A stretch of 29,128 nucleotides of DNA from JAQWUY01 sp049615605 (GCA_049615605.1 JBMZFW010000011.1:1-29128); one strand, 5' to 3'; numbered from the stretch's first letter, positions 7,923 through 14,805 are shown. Numbers and translations: made by a program. Notes: generated by a model not told the origin, from the letters alone.

Positions 7923-8285
7923 ATGTTAACTTCAAGACAATTACAAAAACGTCGTCAAGCTCGTACTCGTTTCCAGATTAAAACAAAATCTGGTGATAAA
8001 ATGCGTCTTTCTGTTTTCCGTTCAGGCAAACACATTTATGCACAAATCATTGACGATTTAAAAGGTAGCACATTAGTATCAGCTTCTAGCGTTGATAATG
8101 ATGTATTTAAAGGTTTAAAAACTGGCGCAAACATTGAAGCGGCAACAAAAGTTGGTTCTGCCCTAGCGGAAAGAGCTAAAAAAGCTGGCGTTGAATCTGT
8201 TGTGTTTGATCGCGGTTCTTATAAATATCATGGTCGCGTTAAGGCACTAGCGGAAGCTGCTCGTGCTGGCGGATTAAAGTTCTAG
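7923..8285 (+). CDS. rplR: 50S ribosomal protein L18
   Basis: 120 aa, 5S rRNA-binding protein. Visible are RQLQKRRQARTRFQIK at the basic N terminus, MRLSVFRSGKHIYAQIIDD, and the C-terminal VVFDRGSYKYHGRVKALAEAARAGGLKF. The spacing of 12 nt to rplF and 13 nt to rpsE is typical of the spc block. Confidence 0.98.
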   Translation: MLTSRQLQKRRQARTRFQIKTKSGDKMRLSVFRSGKHIYAQIIDDLKGSTLVSASSVDNDVFKGLKTGANIEAATKVGSALAERAKKAGVESVVFDRGSYKYHGRVKALAEAARAGGLKF

Positions 8286-8298
8286 GAAGGGAATGGAT

Positions 8299-8865
8299 AT
8301 GTCTACTCGTGAGAACAAGAAAAAATCTGAAGCTAATGAATCAGAATTAATTGAAAAGTTAGTAGCAGTAAACCGTGTTGCGAAAGTAGTAAAAGGTGGT
8401 CGCCGTTTCGCTTTTGCCGCATTAATGGTTGTTGGCGATGGTAAAGGTCGTATTGGTTTCGGTTCTGGTAAAGCAAAAGAAGTTCCAGAAGCAATCCAAA
8501 AGGCTACTGAAGCTGCAAAGAAATCTATGATCCGTGTTGCATTACGCGATGGCAGAACTTTACATCACGATGTAAAGGGTCACTATGGCGCAGGTAAAGT
8601 ATTAATGTTTAGTGCTGCACCTGGTACAGGTATCATTGCCGGTGGTGCGATGCGTGCCGTAATGGAAGGCTTAGGTATTGAAGATGTAGTAGCAAAATCT
8701 GTTGGTACATCAAACCCATACAACATTATTCGCGCAACTATTGATGGTTTATCTAGAACTGAATCTCCTAGTTCAGTTGCAGCCCGTCTTGGTAAAAAAG
8801 TATCAGACGTTGTTGCAAACCGTGATGGTGCTAAAGCTAAATCTAAAGAAGAAGCATCAGAGTAA
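8299..8865 (+). CDS. rpsE: 30S ribosomal protein S5
   Basis: 188 aa from the ATG at 8299. The ATG at 8293 is only 1 nt after GGAAGGG (8285-8291), while 8299 is 7 nt away, so 8299 is preferred. S5 shapes the mRNA entry tunnel and affects fidelity. The double-stranded-RNA-binding domain begins with KLVAVNRVAKVVKGGRRFAFAALMVVGDGKGRIGFG and the C-terminal domain contains GGAMRAVMEGLGIEDVVAKSVGTSNPYN. The last ~20 residues are a Lys/Ala-rich tail. Confidence 0.96.
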   Translation: MSTRENKKKSEANESELIEKLVAVNRVAKVVKGGRRFAFAALMVVGDGKGRIGFGSGKAKEVPEAIQKATEAAKKSMIRVALRDGRTLHHDVKGHYGAGKVLMFSAAPGTGIIAGGAMRAVMEGLGIEDVVAKSVGTSNPYNIIRATIDGLSRTESPSSVAARLGKKVSDVVANRDGAKAKSKEEASE

Positions 8866-8876
8866 GGAGTTTTATT

Positions 8877-9056
8877 ATGGCTAAAACAATTAAAGTTACA
8901 CAAATCGGTAGCCCAATCCGCCGTGAGAAATCACAAGGTCAAACACTAGTTGGTCTTGGTCTTAACAAAATGCATAAGACAAGAGAACTAGAAGACACAC
9001 CAGCGGTGCGTGGTATGATTAACAAAGTTAAGCACTTAGTGCGAGTTGAAGACTAA
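8877..9056 (+). CDS. rpmD: 50S ribosomal protein L30
   Basis: 59 aa, below the usual ORF-size cut-off and easy to miss. The translation starts MAKTIKVTQIGSPI and contains QTLVGLGLNKMHKTRELEDTP, the standard L30 core, then VRGMINKVKHLVRV. AAGGAG at the rpsE stop precedes the ATG. Its position between rpsE and rplO is the canonical one. Confidence 0.97.
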   Translation: MAKTIKVTQIGSPIRREKSQGQTLVGLGLNKMHKTRELEDTPAVRGMINKVKHLVRVED

Positions 9057-9093
9057 TACCAGTCTTTGGCAAACAATAACAAAGGATAAAACA

Positions 9094-9597
9094 ATGAAAT
9101 TAAATGAATTATTTGATAACCCAGGTGCTAAAAAATCACGCCTAAGAGTAGGTCGTGGTATTGGTTCTGGTAAAGGTAAAACTGCGGGTCGCGGTCACAA
9201 AGGTCAGAAGTCTCGTTCTGGTGTGGCGATTAAAGGTTTTGAAGGCGGTCAAATGCCATTCTACCGTCGTGTACCAAAACGCGGTTTCAACAACATTTTC
9301 CGTGTGGAAAAAGCAGAAGTGAACTTAGGTCGCTTACAAGCTGCGATTGATGCAAAGAAAATTGATATCAAAAAAGAAATTACTATTGTTGAATTAGCTG
9401 TTGCTGGTTTAGTGCGCGCATCTGATGTTGCGGTTCGCTTACTAGGTAATGGTGAATTATCTGCAAAAGTTAACATTACTGTAAATGGTGCTTCTGCAAC
9501 TGCAATCAAAGCGGTTGAAAAGGCTGGCGGTAAAGTTACTGTGCTTGTTTCTAAAAAAGAAGAAGTAAAAGCAGAAAAGAAAGCTAAAAAAGCTTAA
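9094..9597 (+). CDS. rplO: 50S ribosomal protein L15
   Basis: 167 aa from the ATG at 9094 (MKLNELFDNPGAKKSRLRVGRG), 7 nt after AAAGGA (9081-9086). An upstream in-frame ATG at 9046 overlaps rpmD and is rejected. L15 is a late-assembly scaffold with a Gly/Arg-rich N-terminal arm (GIGSGKGKTAGRGHKGQKSRSG) and a globular domain. The last ~14 residues form a Lys/Glu-rich tail. It is the last gene before an intrinsic terminator. Confidence 0.97.
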   Translation: MKLNELFDNPGAKKSRLRVGRGIGSGKGKTAGRGHKGQKSRSGVAIKGFEGGQMPFYRRVPKRGFNNIFRVEKAEVNLGRLQAAIDAKKIDIKKEITIVELAVAGLVRASDVAVRLLGNGELSAKVNITVNGASATAIKAVEKAGGKVTVLVSKKEEVKAEKKAKKA

Positions 9598-9622
9598 TTC
9601 TATTCAAGTAATTAAATAGATT

Positions 9623-9653
9623 AAAAAAAGAGGGATTTATTCTCTCTTTTTTT
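9623..9653 (+). terminator. Intrinsic terminator after rplO
   Basis: A 13-bp stem (AAAAAAAGAGGGA with TCTCTCTTTTTTT, one G-U pair) closes a 5-nt TTTAT loop; the T run forms the 3' half. It ends the S10/spc transcript before secY, 84 nt upstream of the secY start. Because secY is normally cotranscribed with the spc genes, read-through may be partial. Confidence 0.75.
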
Positions 9654-9664
9654 ATATATAAATC

Positions 9665-9693
9665 TTGCTAGTCATAGCATTTTATTGTATTGT
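9665..9693 (+). promoter_or_regulatory. Possible sigma-70 promoter for secY-adk
   Basis: TTGCTA (9665-9670), 17-nt spacer, TATTGT (9688-9693). Each hexamer matches four of six consensus positions. It lies between the rplO terminator and secY, where a promoter would be needed, but in AT-rich DNA such a match is weak evidence. Confidence 0.35.
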
Positions 9694-9736
9694 CTTTTTG
9701 AATTCAAAATTATTTATCTACGGAGATTAAAAACAA

Positions 9737-11056
9737 ATGTCAACACCAGGTGAAATCCAACAAAAAGAACTATCAAGCCGTATATTTTTCGTGCTTGGTG
9801 CGTTAATTGTATATCGTTTAGGTACATATATCCCATTACCGGGAATTGATGCGGTTGCATTAAAAGATATCTTTGCTCAACAATCGGGTGGTATCCTTGG
9901 TATGTTTGATATGTTTTCTGGTGGTGCGTTATCGCGTATGTCAATCTTTGCACTTAACATTATGCCTTATATCTCTGCCTCTATTATTATGCAGTTATCA
10001 ACGGCTATCTTCCCATATATGGAAGAAGTTAAAAAAGAAGGCGCGACTGGTCAAAGAAAAATCACACAATGGACTAGATACTTAACGGTATTATTAGCAT
10101 TGGGTCAAGGTTATGGTATGGCTGTTGGTATTGAAGGTCTTACAACTTCGGCTGGTGGTTCTGCGGTTATGGATCCGGGTATGGTATTCCGTTTAAGCAC
10201 AATTACGACTTTACTTGGTGGTACATTATTCCTTATGTGGCTTGGTGAACAAATCAACCAAAGGGGTATTGGTAATGGTATTTCGCTTATTATCTATGCG
10301 GGTATTGTTGCAAACTTACCATCGGCTCTGGCTAGCTTATTTGAACTGGGCAGAACAGGTGCATTATCAACTGGTTTCATTATTTTCCTTGTTGTTATGG
10401 CGGTTGCCGTTATTTACTTTATCGTATTTATGGAACGCTCTGTTCGTCGTATTACGATTCAATACCCAAAGCGTCAAGTTGGTATGCAAATCCAAGGCGG
10501 TCAAACAACGCATATGCCAATTAAACTTAATACAAGTGGTGTAATTCCACCAATCTTTGCAAGTTCATTATTGTTATTACCATTAACATTTACTGGCTTT
10601 GTTGGTCAAGACAGCCCAGAATGGTTACAAATGGTATCAGCACAACTAGGTCGTGGTCAACTTGGCTTTATGGTTGCCTATGGTTTATTAATTGTGTTCT
10701 TCTGTTTCTTCTATACTTCAGTAGTATTCAATTCAAAAGAAACATCTGAAAACATTCACAAAAACGGTGCGATTGTACCGGGTTACCGTCCAGGTGAAAT
10801 GACTGCTGAATATTTTGATTATGTAATCAGCCGTGTAACTGTTATCGGTTCGGCGTACTTATTATTTGTATGTTTATTACCTGAATTCTTAGTTTCTAAG
10901 TATTCGGTTCCGTTCTACTTTGGTGGTACAAGCTTATTAATCGTTGTAACCGTTACAATGGATACAATGGTACAAATTCAAAGCCATATGTATGCGAAAC
11001 AATACGCAAACTTAATGGCACAACAACAAAAGAAACAAAAAAGATTTAACAGGTAA
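9737..11056 (+). CDS. secY: Protein translocase subunit SecY
   Basis: 439 aa, the central channel of the SecYEG translocon in the inner membrane, with ten hydrophobic segments expected and visible. Typical blocks are ALIVYRLGTYIPLPGID in the first membrane segment, PYISASIIMQL, the loop MEEVKKEGATGQRKITQWTRY, ERSVRRITIQYPKRQVG in a cytosolic SecA/ribosome loop, and GYRPGEMTAEYFDYV. The N terminus is about ten residues shorter than in E. coli. GGAGA (9722-9726) lies 10 nt before the ATG. adk follows after 5 nt. Confidence 0.98.
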   Translation: MSTPGEIQQKELSSRIFFVLGALIVYRLGTYIPLPGIDAVALKDIFAQQSGGILGMFDMFSGGALSRMSIFALNIMPYISASIIMQLSTAIFPYMEEVKKEGATGQRKITQWTRYLTVLLALGQGYGMAVGIEGLTTSAGGSAVMDPGMVFRLSTITTLLGGTLFLMWLGEQINQRGIGNGISLIIYAGIVANLPSALASLFELGRTGALSTGFIIFLVVMAVAVIYFIVFMERSVRRITIQYPKRQVGMQIQGGQTTHMPIKLNTSGVIPPIFASSLLLLPLTFTGFVGQDSPEWLQMVSAQLGRGQLGFMVAYGLLIVFFCFFYTSVVFNSKETSENIHKNGAIVPGYRPGEMTAEYFDYVISRVTVIGSAYLLFVCLLPEFLVSKYSVPFYFGGTSLLIVVTVTMDTMVQIQSHMYAKQYANLMAQQQKKQKRFNR

Positions 11057-11061
11057 TTATT

Positions 11062-11634
11062 ATGAATATTATTTTATTTGGTCCACCAGCTGCGGGTAAA
11101 GGCACACAATCTAAGTTCTTAGTTGAAAAATATGGTCTAGTACAATTATCAACGGGTGATATGTTGCGTGCAGCAATTGCCGAAGGTACGGAACTTGGTC
11201 AAAAGGCGTCTAGTATTATGGAACGCGGTGATTTAGTTGACGATGCAACAATCCTTGGTATTGTGCGTGAACGAATGGAACAACCAGATTGTGAAAAGGG
11301 TGTTATTTTTGACGGTTTCCCAAGAACAAAAGCCCAAGGCGAAGGTCTTGATGCAATGCTTGCTGATATGGGTAAAAACCTTGATTATGCGGTTCAATTG
11401 GAAGTGGACGATGAAATCCTTATTTCCCGTGTGGAAGCCCGTGTTGCCGAAACACCAGTTGACCAAAGAAGACCAGATGATAATCCAGAAACACTAAGAA
11501 AAAGATTGGGCGTTTACCACGAACAAACTGGTCCAGTTCTGGAATATTATGCTTCACAAGGTAAATTGCAAAAAGTTGACGGAATGGCTGATATATCGGC
11601 GGTTTCATCATCTTTATCTTCTATCTTGGGGTAA
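11062..11634 (+). CDS. adk: Adenylate kinase, short-LID form
   Basis: 190 aa, interconverting ATP + AMP and 2 ADP in the cytosol. The P-loop is GPPAAGKGTQ (residues 7-16). STGDMLRAAI and the FDGFPRTKAQ block form the NMP-binding and catalytic parts. The LID is the short type without zinc cysteines (RVAETPVDQRRPDDNPETLRKR), as is usual in alphaproteobacteria. The secY-adk pair sits in the conserved alphaproteobacterial position and is followed by its own terminator. Confidence 0.97.
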   Translation: MNIILFGPPAAGKGTQSKFLVEKYGLVQLSTGDMLRAAIAEGTELGQKASSIMERGDLVDDATILGIVRERMEQPDCEKGVIFDGFPRTKAQGEGLDAMLADMGKNLDYAVQLEVDDEILISRVEARVAETPVDQRRPDDNPETLRKRLGVYHEQTGPVLEYYASQGKLQKVDGMADISAVSSSLSSILG

Positions 11635-11651
11635 AATTAATTAATTTATTT

Positions 11652-11690
11652 AAAAGGCAGTACTTTATTTATTAAGTACTGCTTTTTTTT
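11652..11690 (+). terminator. Intrinsic terminator after adk
   Basis: A perfect 9-bp stem, GCAGTACTT (11657-11665) with AAGTACTGC (11674-11682), loop TATTTATT, preceded by AAAA and followed by eight T. It separates the secY-adk transcript from the rpsM promoter that starts 13 nt later. Confidence 0.9.
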
Positions 11691-11702
11691 AAACCTTTTT
11701 CC

Positions 11703-11731
11703 TTGACACATCTTGGTAATTTGTGTATTTT
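11703..11731 (+). promoter_or_regulatory. Promoter of rpsM-rpsK-rpoA
   Basis: TTGACA (11703-11708), 17-nt spacer, TATTTT (11726-11731). The -35 is perfect consensus with ideal spacing, directly after the adk terminator. It predicts a transcription start near 11738 and a leader of about 106 nt. Confidence 0.8.
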
Positions 11732-11736
11732 TAGGC

Positions 11737-11843
11737 ACCATTTGAATGAGTCGAATGGTTGTGCACGCCGAATGGATTGGTTGTGTATATGCGTTGAGAT
11801 AGGGGGAAAAGCCCCTTGTTTAGCAAAATTGAAAGGAAATAAA
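11737..11843 (+). promoter_or_regulatory. Structured leader of rpsM mRNA
   Basis: The leader begins with a 9-bp stem, ACCATTTGA (11737-11745) with TCGAATGGT (11751-11759, one G-U), placed almost at the predicted 5' end. A second hairpin, AGGGG (11801-11805) with CCCCT (11812-11816), closes a GAAAAG loop. CGAATGG occurs twice (11752, 11769), each followed shortly by GGTTGTG. AAAGGA (11832-11837) is the binding site. A ribosomal-protein-responsive leader is possible but unproven. Confidence 0.45.
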
Positions 11844-12212
11844 ATGGCTCGTATATCAGGTGTGAACATTCCTACGAACAAACGCGTAGTAATTTCACTT
11901 ACTTACATTCATGGTATTGGTCGTGTGGCTGCCAAAGACATTTGTAAAGCAACAGGTGTTGATGAAAGCTTAAGAGTTCAGGATTTAACTGAAGACCAAT
12001 TAACAAAAATTCGTTCATTAATTGACAGTGACTATATGGTAGAAGGTGACCTTCGCCGTAAAGTATCACTAGACATTAAAAGATTGTTGGACTTAGGTTG
12101 CTACCGTGGTTTACGCCACCGTAAGCGTTTACCAGTTCGTGGACAGCGTACTAAAAATAACGCTCGTACTCGTAAGGGTAAAGCAGTTGCAATCGCTGGT
12201 AAAAAGAAATAA
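11844..12212 (+). CDS. rpsM: 30S ribosomal protein S13
   Basis: 122 aa from ATG 11844 (MARISGVNIPTNKRVVISLTYIHGIG), the classical S13 start; in-frame codons upstream run through the promoter and are rejected. S13 contacts the P-site tRNA and bridges B1. The helix-hairpin-helix region and the C-terminal block GLRHRKRLPVRGQRTKNNARTRKG are present. First gene of the alpha block; rpsK follows after 17 nt. Confidence 0.98.
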   Translation: MARISGVNIPTNKRVVISLTYIHGIGRVAAKDICKATGVDESLRVQDLTEDQLTKIRSLIDSDYMVEGDLRRKVSLDIKRLLDLGCYRGLRHRKRLPVRGQRTKNNARTRKGKAVAIAGKKK

Positions 12213-12229
12213 TAAGGGGGATATAGATT

Positions 12230-12616
12230 ATGGCAAAAGCACCTATTCGTAAGCGTCGTGATAAGAAGAATATTACTTCTGGTATCGCTCATATTAACTC
12301 AACATTCAACAATACAATGATTACTATTACAGACGTTCAAGGTAATGTTGTGTCTTGGTCTTCTGCAGGTATGCAAGGTTTTAAGGGTTCTCGTAAGTCA
12401 ACACCTTATGCTGCACAGATTGCTGCTGAAGATGCTGGTAAAAAAGCACAAGAACACGGTATGAAAGCCATTGAAGTAAATGTAAAAGGTCCAGGTTCTG
12501 GTCGTGAATCTGCACTTCGTGCATTACACTCAGTTGGTTTAACAGTTACTATTATCCGTGACGTTACAGCAATCCCACACAACGGTTGCCGTCCAAGAAA
12601 ACGTCGTCGCGTATAA
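12230..12616 (+). CDS. rpsK: 30S ribosomal protein S11
   Basis: 128 aa, platform protein near the mRNA exit channel. Signatures are GIAHINSTFNNTMITITDVQGNVVSWSSAG, FKGSRKSTPYAAQIAAEDAGKKA, and the end IRDVTAIPHNGCRPRKRRRV. AAGGGGG precedes the ATG by about 10 nt. rpsD does not follow it, as is normal for alphaproteobacteria; rpoA is next after 68 nt. Confidence 0.98.
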   Translation: MAKAPIRKRRDKKNITSGIAHINSTFNNTMITITDVQGNVVSWSSAGMQGFKGSRKSTPYAAQIAAEDAGKKAQEHGMKAIEVNVKGPGSGRESALRALHSVGLTVTIIRDVTAIPHNGCRPRKRRRV

Positions 12617-12640
12617 TATACCGAACAATAGTATTTATTT

Positions 12641-12656
12641 TAAGGAATAATCCTTA
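12641..12656 (+). repeat. Small palindrome in the rpsK-rpoA gap
   Basis: TAAGGA-ATAA-TCCTTA forms a 6-bp stem with a 4-nt loop, 28 nt before the rpoA start. It lacks a T run, so it is not a terminator. It could be an RNA processing or stability element. Confidence 0.4.
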
Positions 12657-12684
12657 TAACTTTTAATGTGAAAGGTAATGAATC

Positions 12685-13719
12685 ATGACAGAAGTTCATT
12701 CAAGTATTACAAACAACTGGAAAAAATTAATTAAACCAGACAGCTTAACTATTACACCAGGCATTAACCCTGAACGCTCGGGCACATTGGTTGCAGAACC
12801 ATTAGAACGCGGTTTAGGTTTAACACTTGGTAACGCATTGCGTCGCGTACTGTTATCATCTTTACAAGGTGCAGCGGTAACAGCAATCAAAATTAACGGT
12901 GTTTTACACGAATTCTCATCTATCCCAGGTGTAAAAGAAGACGTAACAGACATCGTATTAAACATCAAGGCACTAGCACTTCGCACTTTTGATGCAACTG
13001 ATAAGAAAATCAACTTAACAGCAAAAGGTCCATGTGAAGTAAAGGCTTCTGATATTACTTTACCAACAGGCGTTGAAATTATGAACCCTGATCTTGTAAT
13101 CTGTACTCTTGATAAAGATGCAAAGATTGAAGTTGAACTTACAGTAAGTTCTGGTAAAGGTTATGTATCTGCGGCTGAAAATCGTCCAGACGATGCGGCT
13201 ATTGGTGTTATTCCAATCGATTCAATCTTTTCACCTGTGCGTCAAGTGTCATACAAAGTTGACAACACGCGTGTTGGTGAAAACACAGATTACGATAAAT
13301 TAACATTAAACGTTGAAACAAATGGTTCAATCACACCGGAAGATTCAATTGCACTAGCGGCGCGTATCTTACAGGACCAATTCCAATCGTTCGTTAACTT
13401 TGAAGACCCAACTGCGGCTCAAGAAGAAAGCGCACCAGAAGAATTACCATTTGATATCAACCTATTACGCAAAGTTGAAGAACTTGAATTATCAGTTCGT
13501 TCGGCAAACTGCTTAAAGAACACTCGTGTAGAATTAATCGGTGAATTAGTTCAATACACAGAAAATGATCTTTTAAGAACGCCAAACTTTGGTCGTAAAT
13601 CATTAAACGAAATCAAAGAAGTTCTAATGGGTATGGGCTTAAATCTTGGTATGCAAATCGAGAACTTCCCACCAGAGAACATTGATGAGTTAGTTAAGAA
13701 AATCGAAGACAAATTCTAA
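12685..13719 (+). CDS. rpoA: DNA-directed RNA polymerase subunit alpha
   Basis: 344 aa. The N-terminal domain (about 1-240) assembles the enzyme and contains EPLERGLGLTLGNALRRVLLSSLQGAAVTAIKINGV. The C-terminal domain (about 265-335) binds UP elements and activators; its helix-hairpin-helix signature TENDLLRTPNFGRKSLNEIKEVL is intact. AAAGG lies about 9 nt before the ATG. A strong terminator follows directly, so rplQ is not simply part of this transcript. Confidence 0.98.
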   Translation: MTEVHSSITNNWKKLIKPDSLTITPGINPERSGTLVAEPLERGLGLTLGNALRRVLLSSLQGAAVTAIKINGVLHEFSSIPGVKEDVTDIVLNIKALALRTFDATDKKINLTAKGPCEVKASDITLPTGVEIMNPDLVICTLDKDAKIEVELTVSSGKGYVSAAENRPDDAAIGVIPIDSIFSPVRQVSYKVDNTRVGENTDYDKLTLNVETNGSITPEDSIALAARILQDQFQSFVNFEDPTAAQEESAPEELPFDINLLRKVEELELSVRSANCLKNTRVELIGELVQYTENDLLRTPNFGRKSLNEIKEVLMGMGLNLGMQIENFPPENIDELVKKIEDKF

Positions 13720-13747
13720 ATTTTTGATTTTACTGGTCAATTGATCA

Positions 13748-13798
13748 TCAAAAGCCACCCCGTCATTTACCATATGTAAACTTGGGGTGGCTTTTTTG
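13748..13798 (+). terminator. Strong intrinsic terminator after rpoA
   Basis: AAAAGCCACCCC (13750-13761) pairs with GGGGTGGCTTTT (13784-13795), followed by TT. An inner stem TTTAC/GTAAA (13766-13770 with 13776-13780) occupies the loop. A- and T-runs on both sides make it usable in either direction. This is the strongest terminator in the window. Confidence 0.93.
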
Positions 13799-13814
13799 AT
13801 TCTTGACTCACTAA

Positions 13815-13838
13815 AATCAAAAATTGTTATTTTTGATT
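13815..13838 (+). repeat. Perfect 10-bp AT hairpin in the rpoA-rplQ gap
   Basis: AATCAAAAAT (13815-13824) pairs perfectly with ATTTTTGATT (13829-13838) around TGTT. The unit TTTTTGATT also appears just after the rpoA stop (13721-13729) and at the end of the rpoA terminator. It has no T run of its own; it could act in RNA or as a protein-binding palindrome. Confidence 0.6.
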
Positions 13839-13875
13839 CCAACCTAGTTAAAGCCAAAAATTATTTAACATAGTC

Positions 13876-13923
13876 ATCGCGATGCCTTTTTTGACCCGAA
13901 GGGCGGACAAGCCGAAGGCGAAG
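13876..13923 (+). repeat. GC-rich mini-hairpin element (REP-like candidate)
   Basis: In an otherwise AT-rich gap, a GC-rich patch holds CATCGCGATG (13876-13885), CCCGAAGGG (13895-13903) and GCCGAAGGC (13911-13919), two hairpins each with a GAA loop. GCCTT around 13885 can also pair with AAGGC at the second hairpin to enclose the first. This resembles small dispersed repeats; no second copy occurs in the window, so identity is uncertain. Confidence 0.4.
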
Positions 13924-13926
13924 TTC

Positions 13927-13979
13927 ATTCTAATCTAATTAAAATCCGTTTTTTAAAAGTTGTATTTTGGTTACAATTT
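13927..13979 (+). repeat. Dispersed intergenic repeat, copy A (upstream of rplQ promoter)
   Basis: Shares ATTCTAATCTAATTAAAAT (18 of 19 identical), then GTTTTTTAAAAG and TTACAATTT, in the same order with the sequence at 16132-16181 upstream of crcB. Both copies end at or just before a promoter -35 region. Copy A has 10 extra bases in the second half. Confidence 0.55.
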
Positions 13980-13982
13980 TCC

Positions 13983-14011
13983 TTGACATAATCCCTTAAA
14001 TATCATATAAA
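13983..14011 (+). promoter_or_regulatory. Promoter of rplQ
   Basis: TTGACA (13983-13988), 17-nt spacer, TATAAA (14006-14011): 11 of 12 consensus positions. The -35 is preceded by CC as in the rpsM promoter. The predicted start is near 14018, giving a leader of about 100 nt. Confidence 0.85.
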
Positions 14012-14017
14012 CCACCT

Positions 14018-14119
14018 ACATTGTGAAAACAGTGTTGAAAAGCCCGCCTGTATTGGCACCAAGGTTAAGACCTGAGCGATATGGGTATATGTTAATAAAA
14101 CAAAAGAAGGAATAATATT
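14018..14119 (+). promoter_or_regulatory. Structured leader of rplQ mRNA
   Basis: The predicted 5' end forms a 7-bp stem, ACATTGT (14018-14024) with ACAGTGT (14029-14035, one G-U), capped by a GAAA tetraloop. A second small stem, AGGT/ACCT, lies at 14062-14073. AGAAGGA lies just before the ATG. The 5'-terminal hairpin parallels the rpsM leader in position but not in sequence. Autoregulation by L17 is only a possibility. Confidence 0.4.
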
Positions 14120-14722
14120 ATGCGTCACGGTATTAAACGTCGTAAGCTGAACAGAACAGCATCACACAGAAAAGCCTTATTTATGAATATGGCGAATGCA
14201 TTAATCAAACACGAACAAATTGTAACAACTTTACCAAAGGCTAAAGAATTAAAAGCTGTAATGGATAAACTTGTAACACTAGGTAAAAAAGGTTCTGTGC
14301 CACACCGTCGTCAAGCGTTTGCACAATTACGCGACGATGCAATGGTTACAAAACTATTTGGCACACTTGCTGAAAGATACAAAAGCCGTTCTGGCGGTTA
14401 CACTCGCGTATTAAAAGCTGGTTTCCGTAAAGGTGATATGGCACCAATCGCGGTAATCGAACTTGTTGAACGCGATGTAAAAGCAAAAGGTCAAGACAGC
14501 GGTCCAGTACCAGTAAAAGAAAATGGTGAAGTTGAAACACCAACTGTTGAAGTTGAAGCACCAAAAGCAAAAGCTGAACCAAAAGCTGAAGTGAAAAAAG
14601 AAGAAAAAGCTCCTGCGAAAAAAGCAGCTGCTAAGAAAACAACAGCTAAAAAAGCTTCTGCGAAAAAAGCAACAGCTAAGAAGACAGCTTCTAAAAAAGC
14701 AACTGCTAAAAAATCAGACTAA
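14120..14722 (+). CDS. rplQ: 50S ribosomal protein L17 with histone-like Lys/Ala tail
   Basis: 200 aa against about 120-140 in relatives. Residues 1-120 are the L17 core (MRHGIKRRKLNRTASHRKAL, then SGGYTRVLKAGFRKGDMAPIAVIEL), located near the tunnel exit. Residues 121-163 are an acidic/mixed linker and 164-198 are repeated AKK units (AAAKK, TTAKK, ASAKK, ATAKK) like those of bacterial histone-H1-like proteins. Separated from rpoA by 400 nt with its own promoter. The reading frame is unbroken to the stop. Confidence 0.96.
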   Translation: MRHGIKRRKLNRTASHRKALFMNMANALIKHEQIVTTLPKAKELKAVMDKLVTLGKKGSVPHRRQAFAQLRDDAMVTKLFGTLAERYKSRSGGYTRVLKAGFRKGDMAPIAVIELVERDVKAKGQDSGPVPVKENGEVETPTVEVEAPKAKAEPKAEVKKEEKAPAKKAAAKKTTAKKASAKKATAKKTASKKATAKKSD

Positions 14723-14743
14723 TATTTATTAGTTGATATATTT

Positions 14744-14775
14744 AAAAAGCCCTGTCATTGATGGGGCTTTTTTTT
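14744..14775 (+). terminator. Intrinsic terminator after rplQ
   Basis: AAAAAGCCC (14744-14752) pairs with GGGCTTTTT (14764-14772) and T continues to 14775. Its 3' arm contains an ATG (14758) in frame with rarA, which shows that this ATG is not the rarA start. Confidence 0.9.
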
Positions 14776-14805
14776 ACTGCCTTTTATCACAACATAGTAT
14801 ATATT
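14773..14805 (+). promoter_or_regulatory. Possible rarA promoter giving a near-leaderless mRNA
   Basis: TATATT at 14800-14805 is placed so that a normal 6-7 nt distance puts the start on the A of the rarA ATG (14812). TTTACT (14773-14778) with a 16-nt spacer to TAGTAT (14795-14800) is an alternative giving a leader of about 5 nt. The -35 match is weak in either register. Confidence 0.4.

Noticed and set aside
11703..11843. 47-residue extension of S13
   Set aside because: It would start at the promoter -35 (TTG of TTGACA) and is not S13-like.
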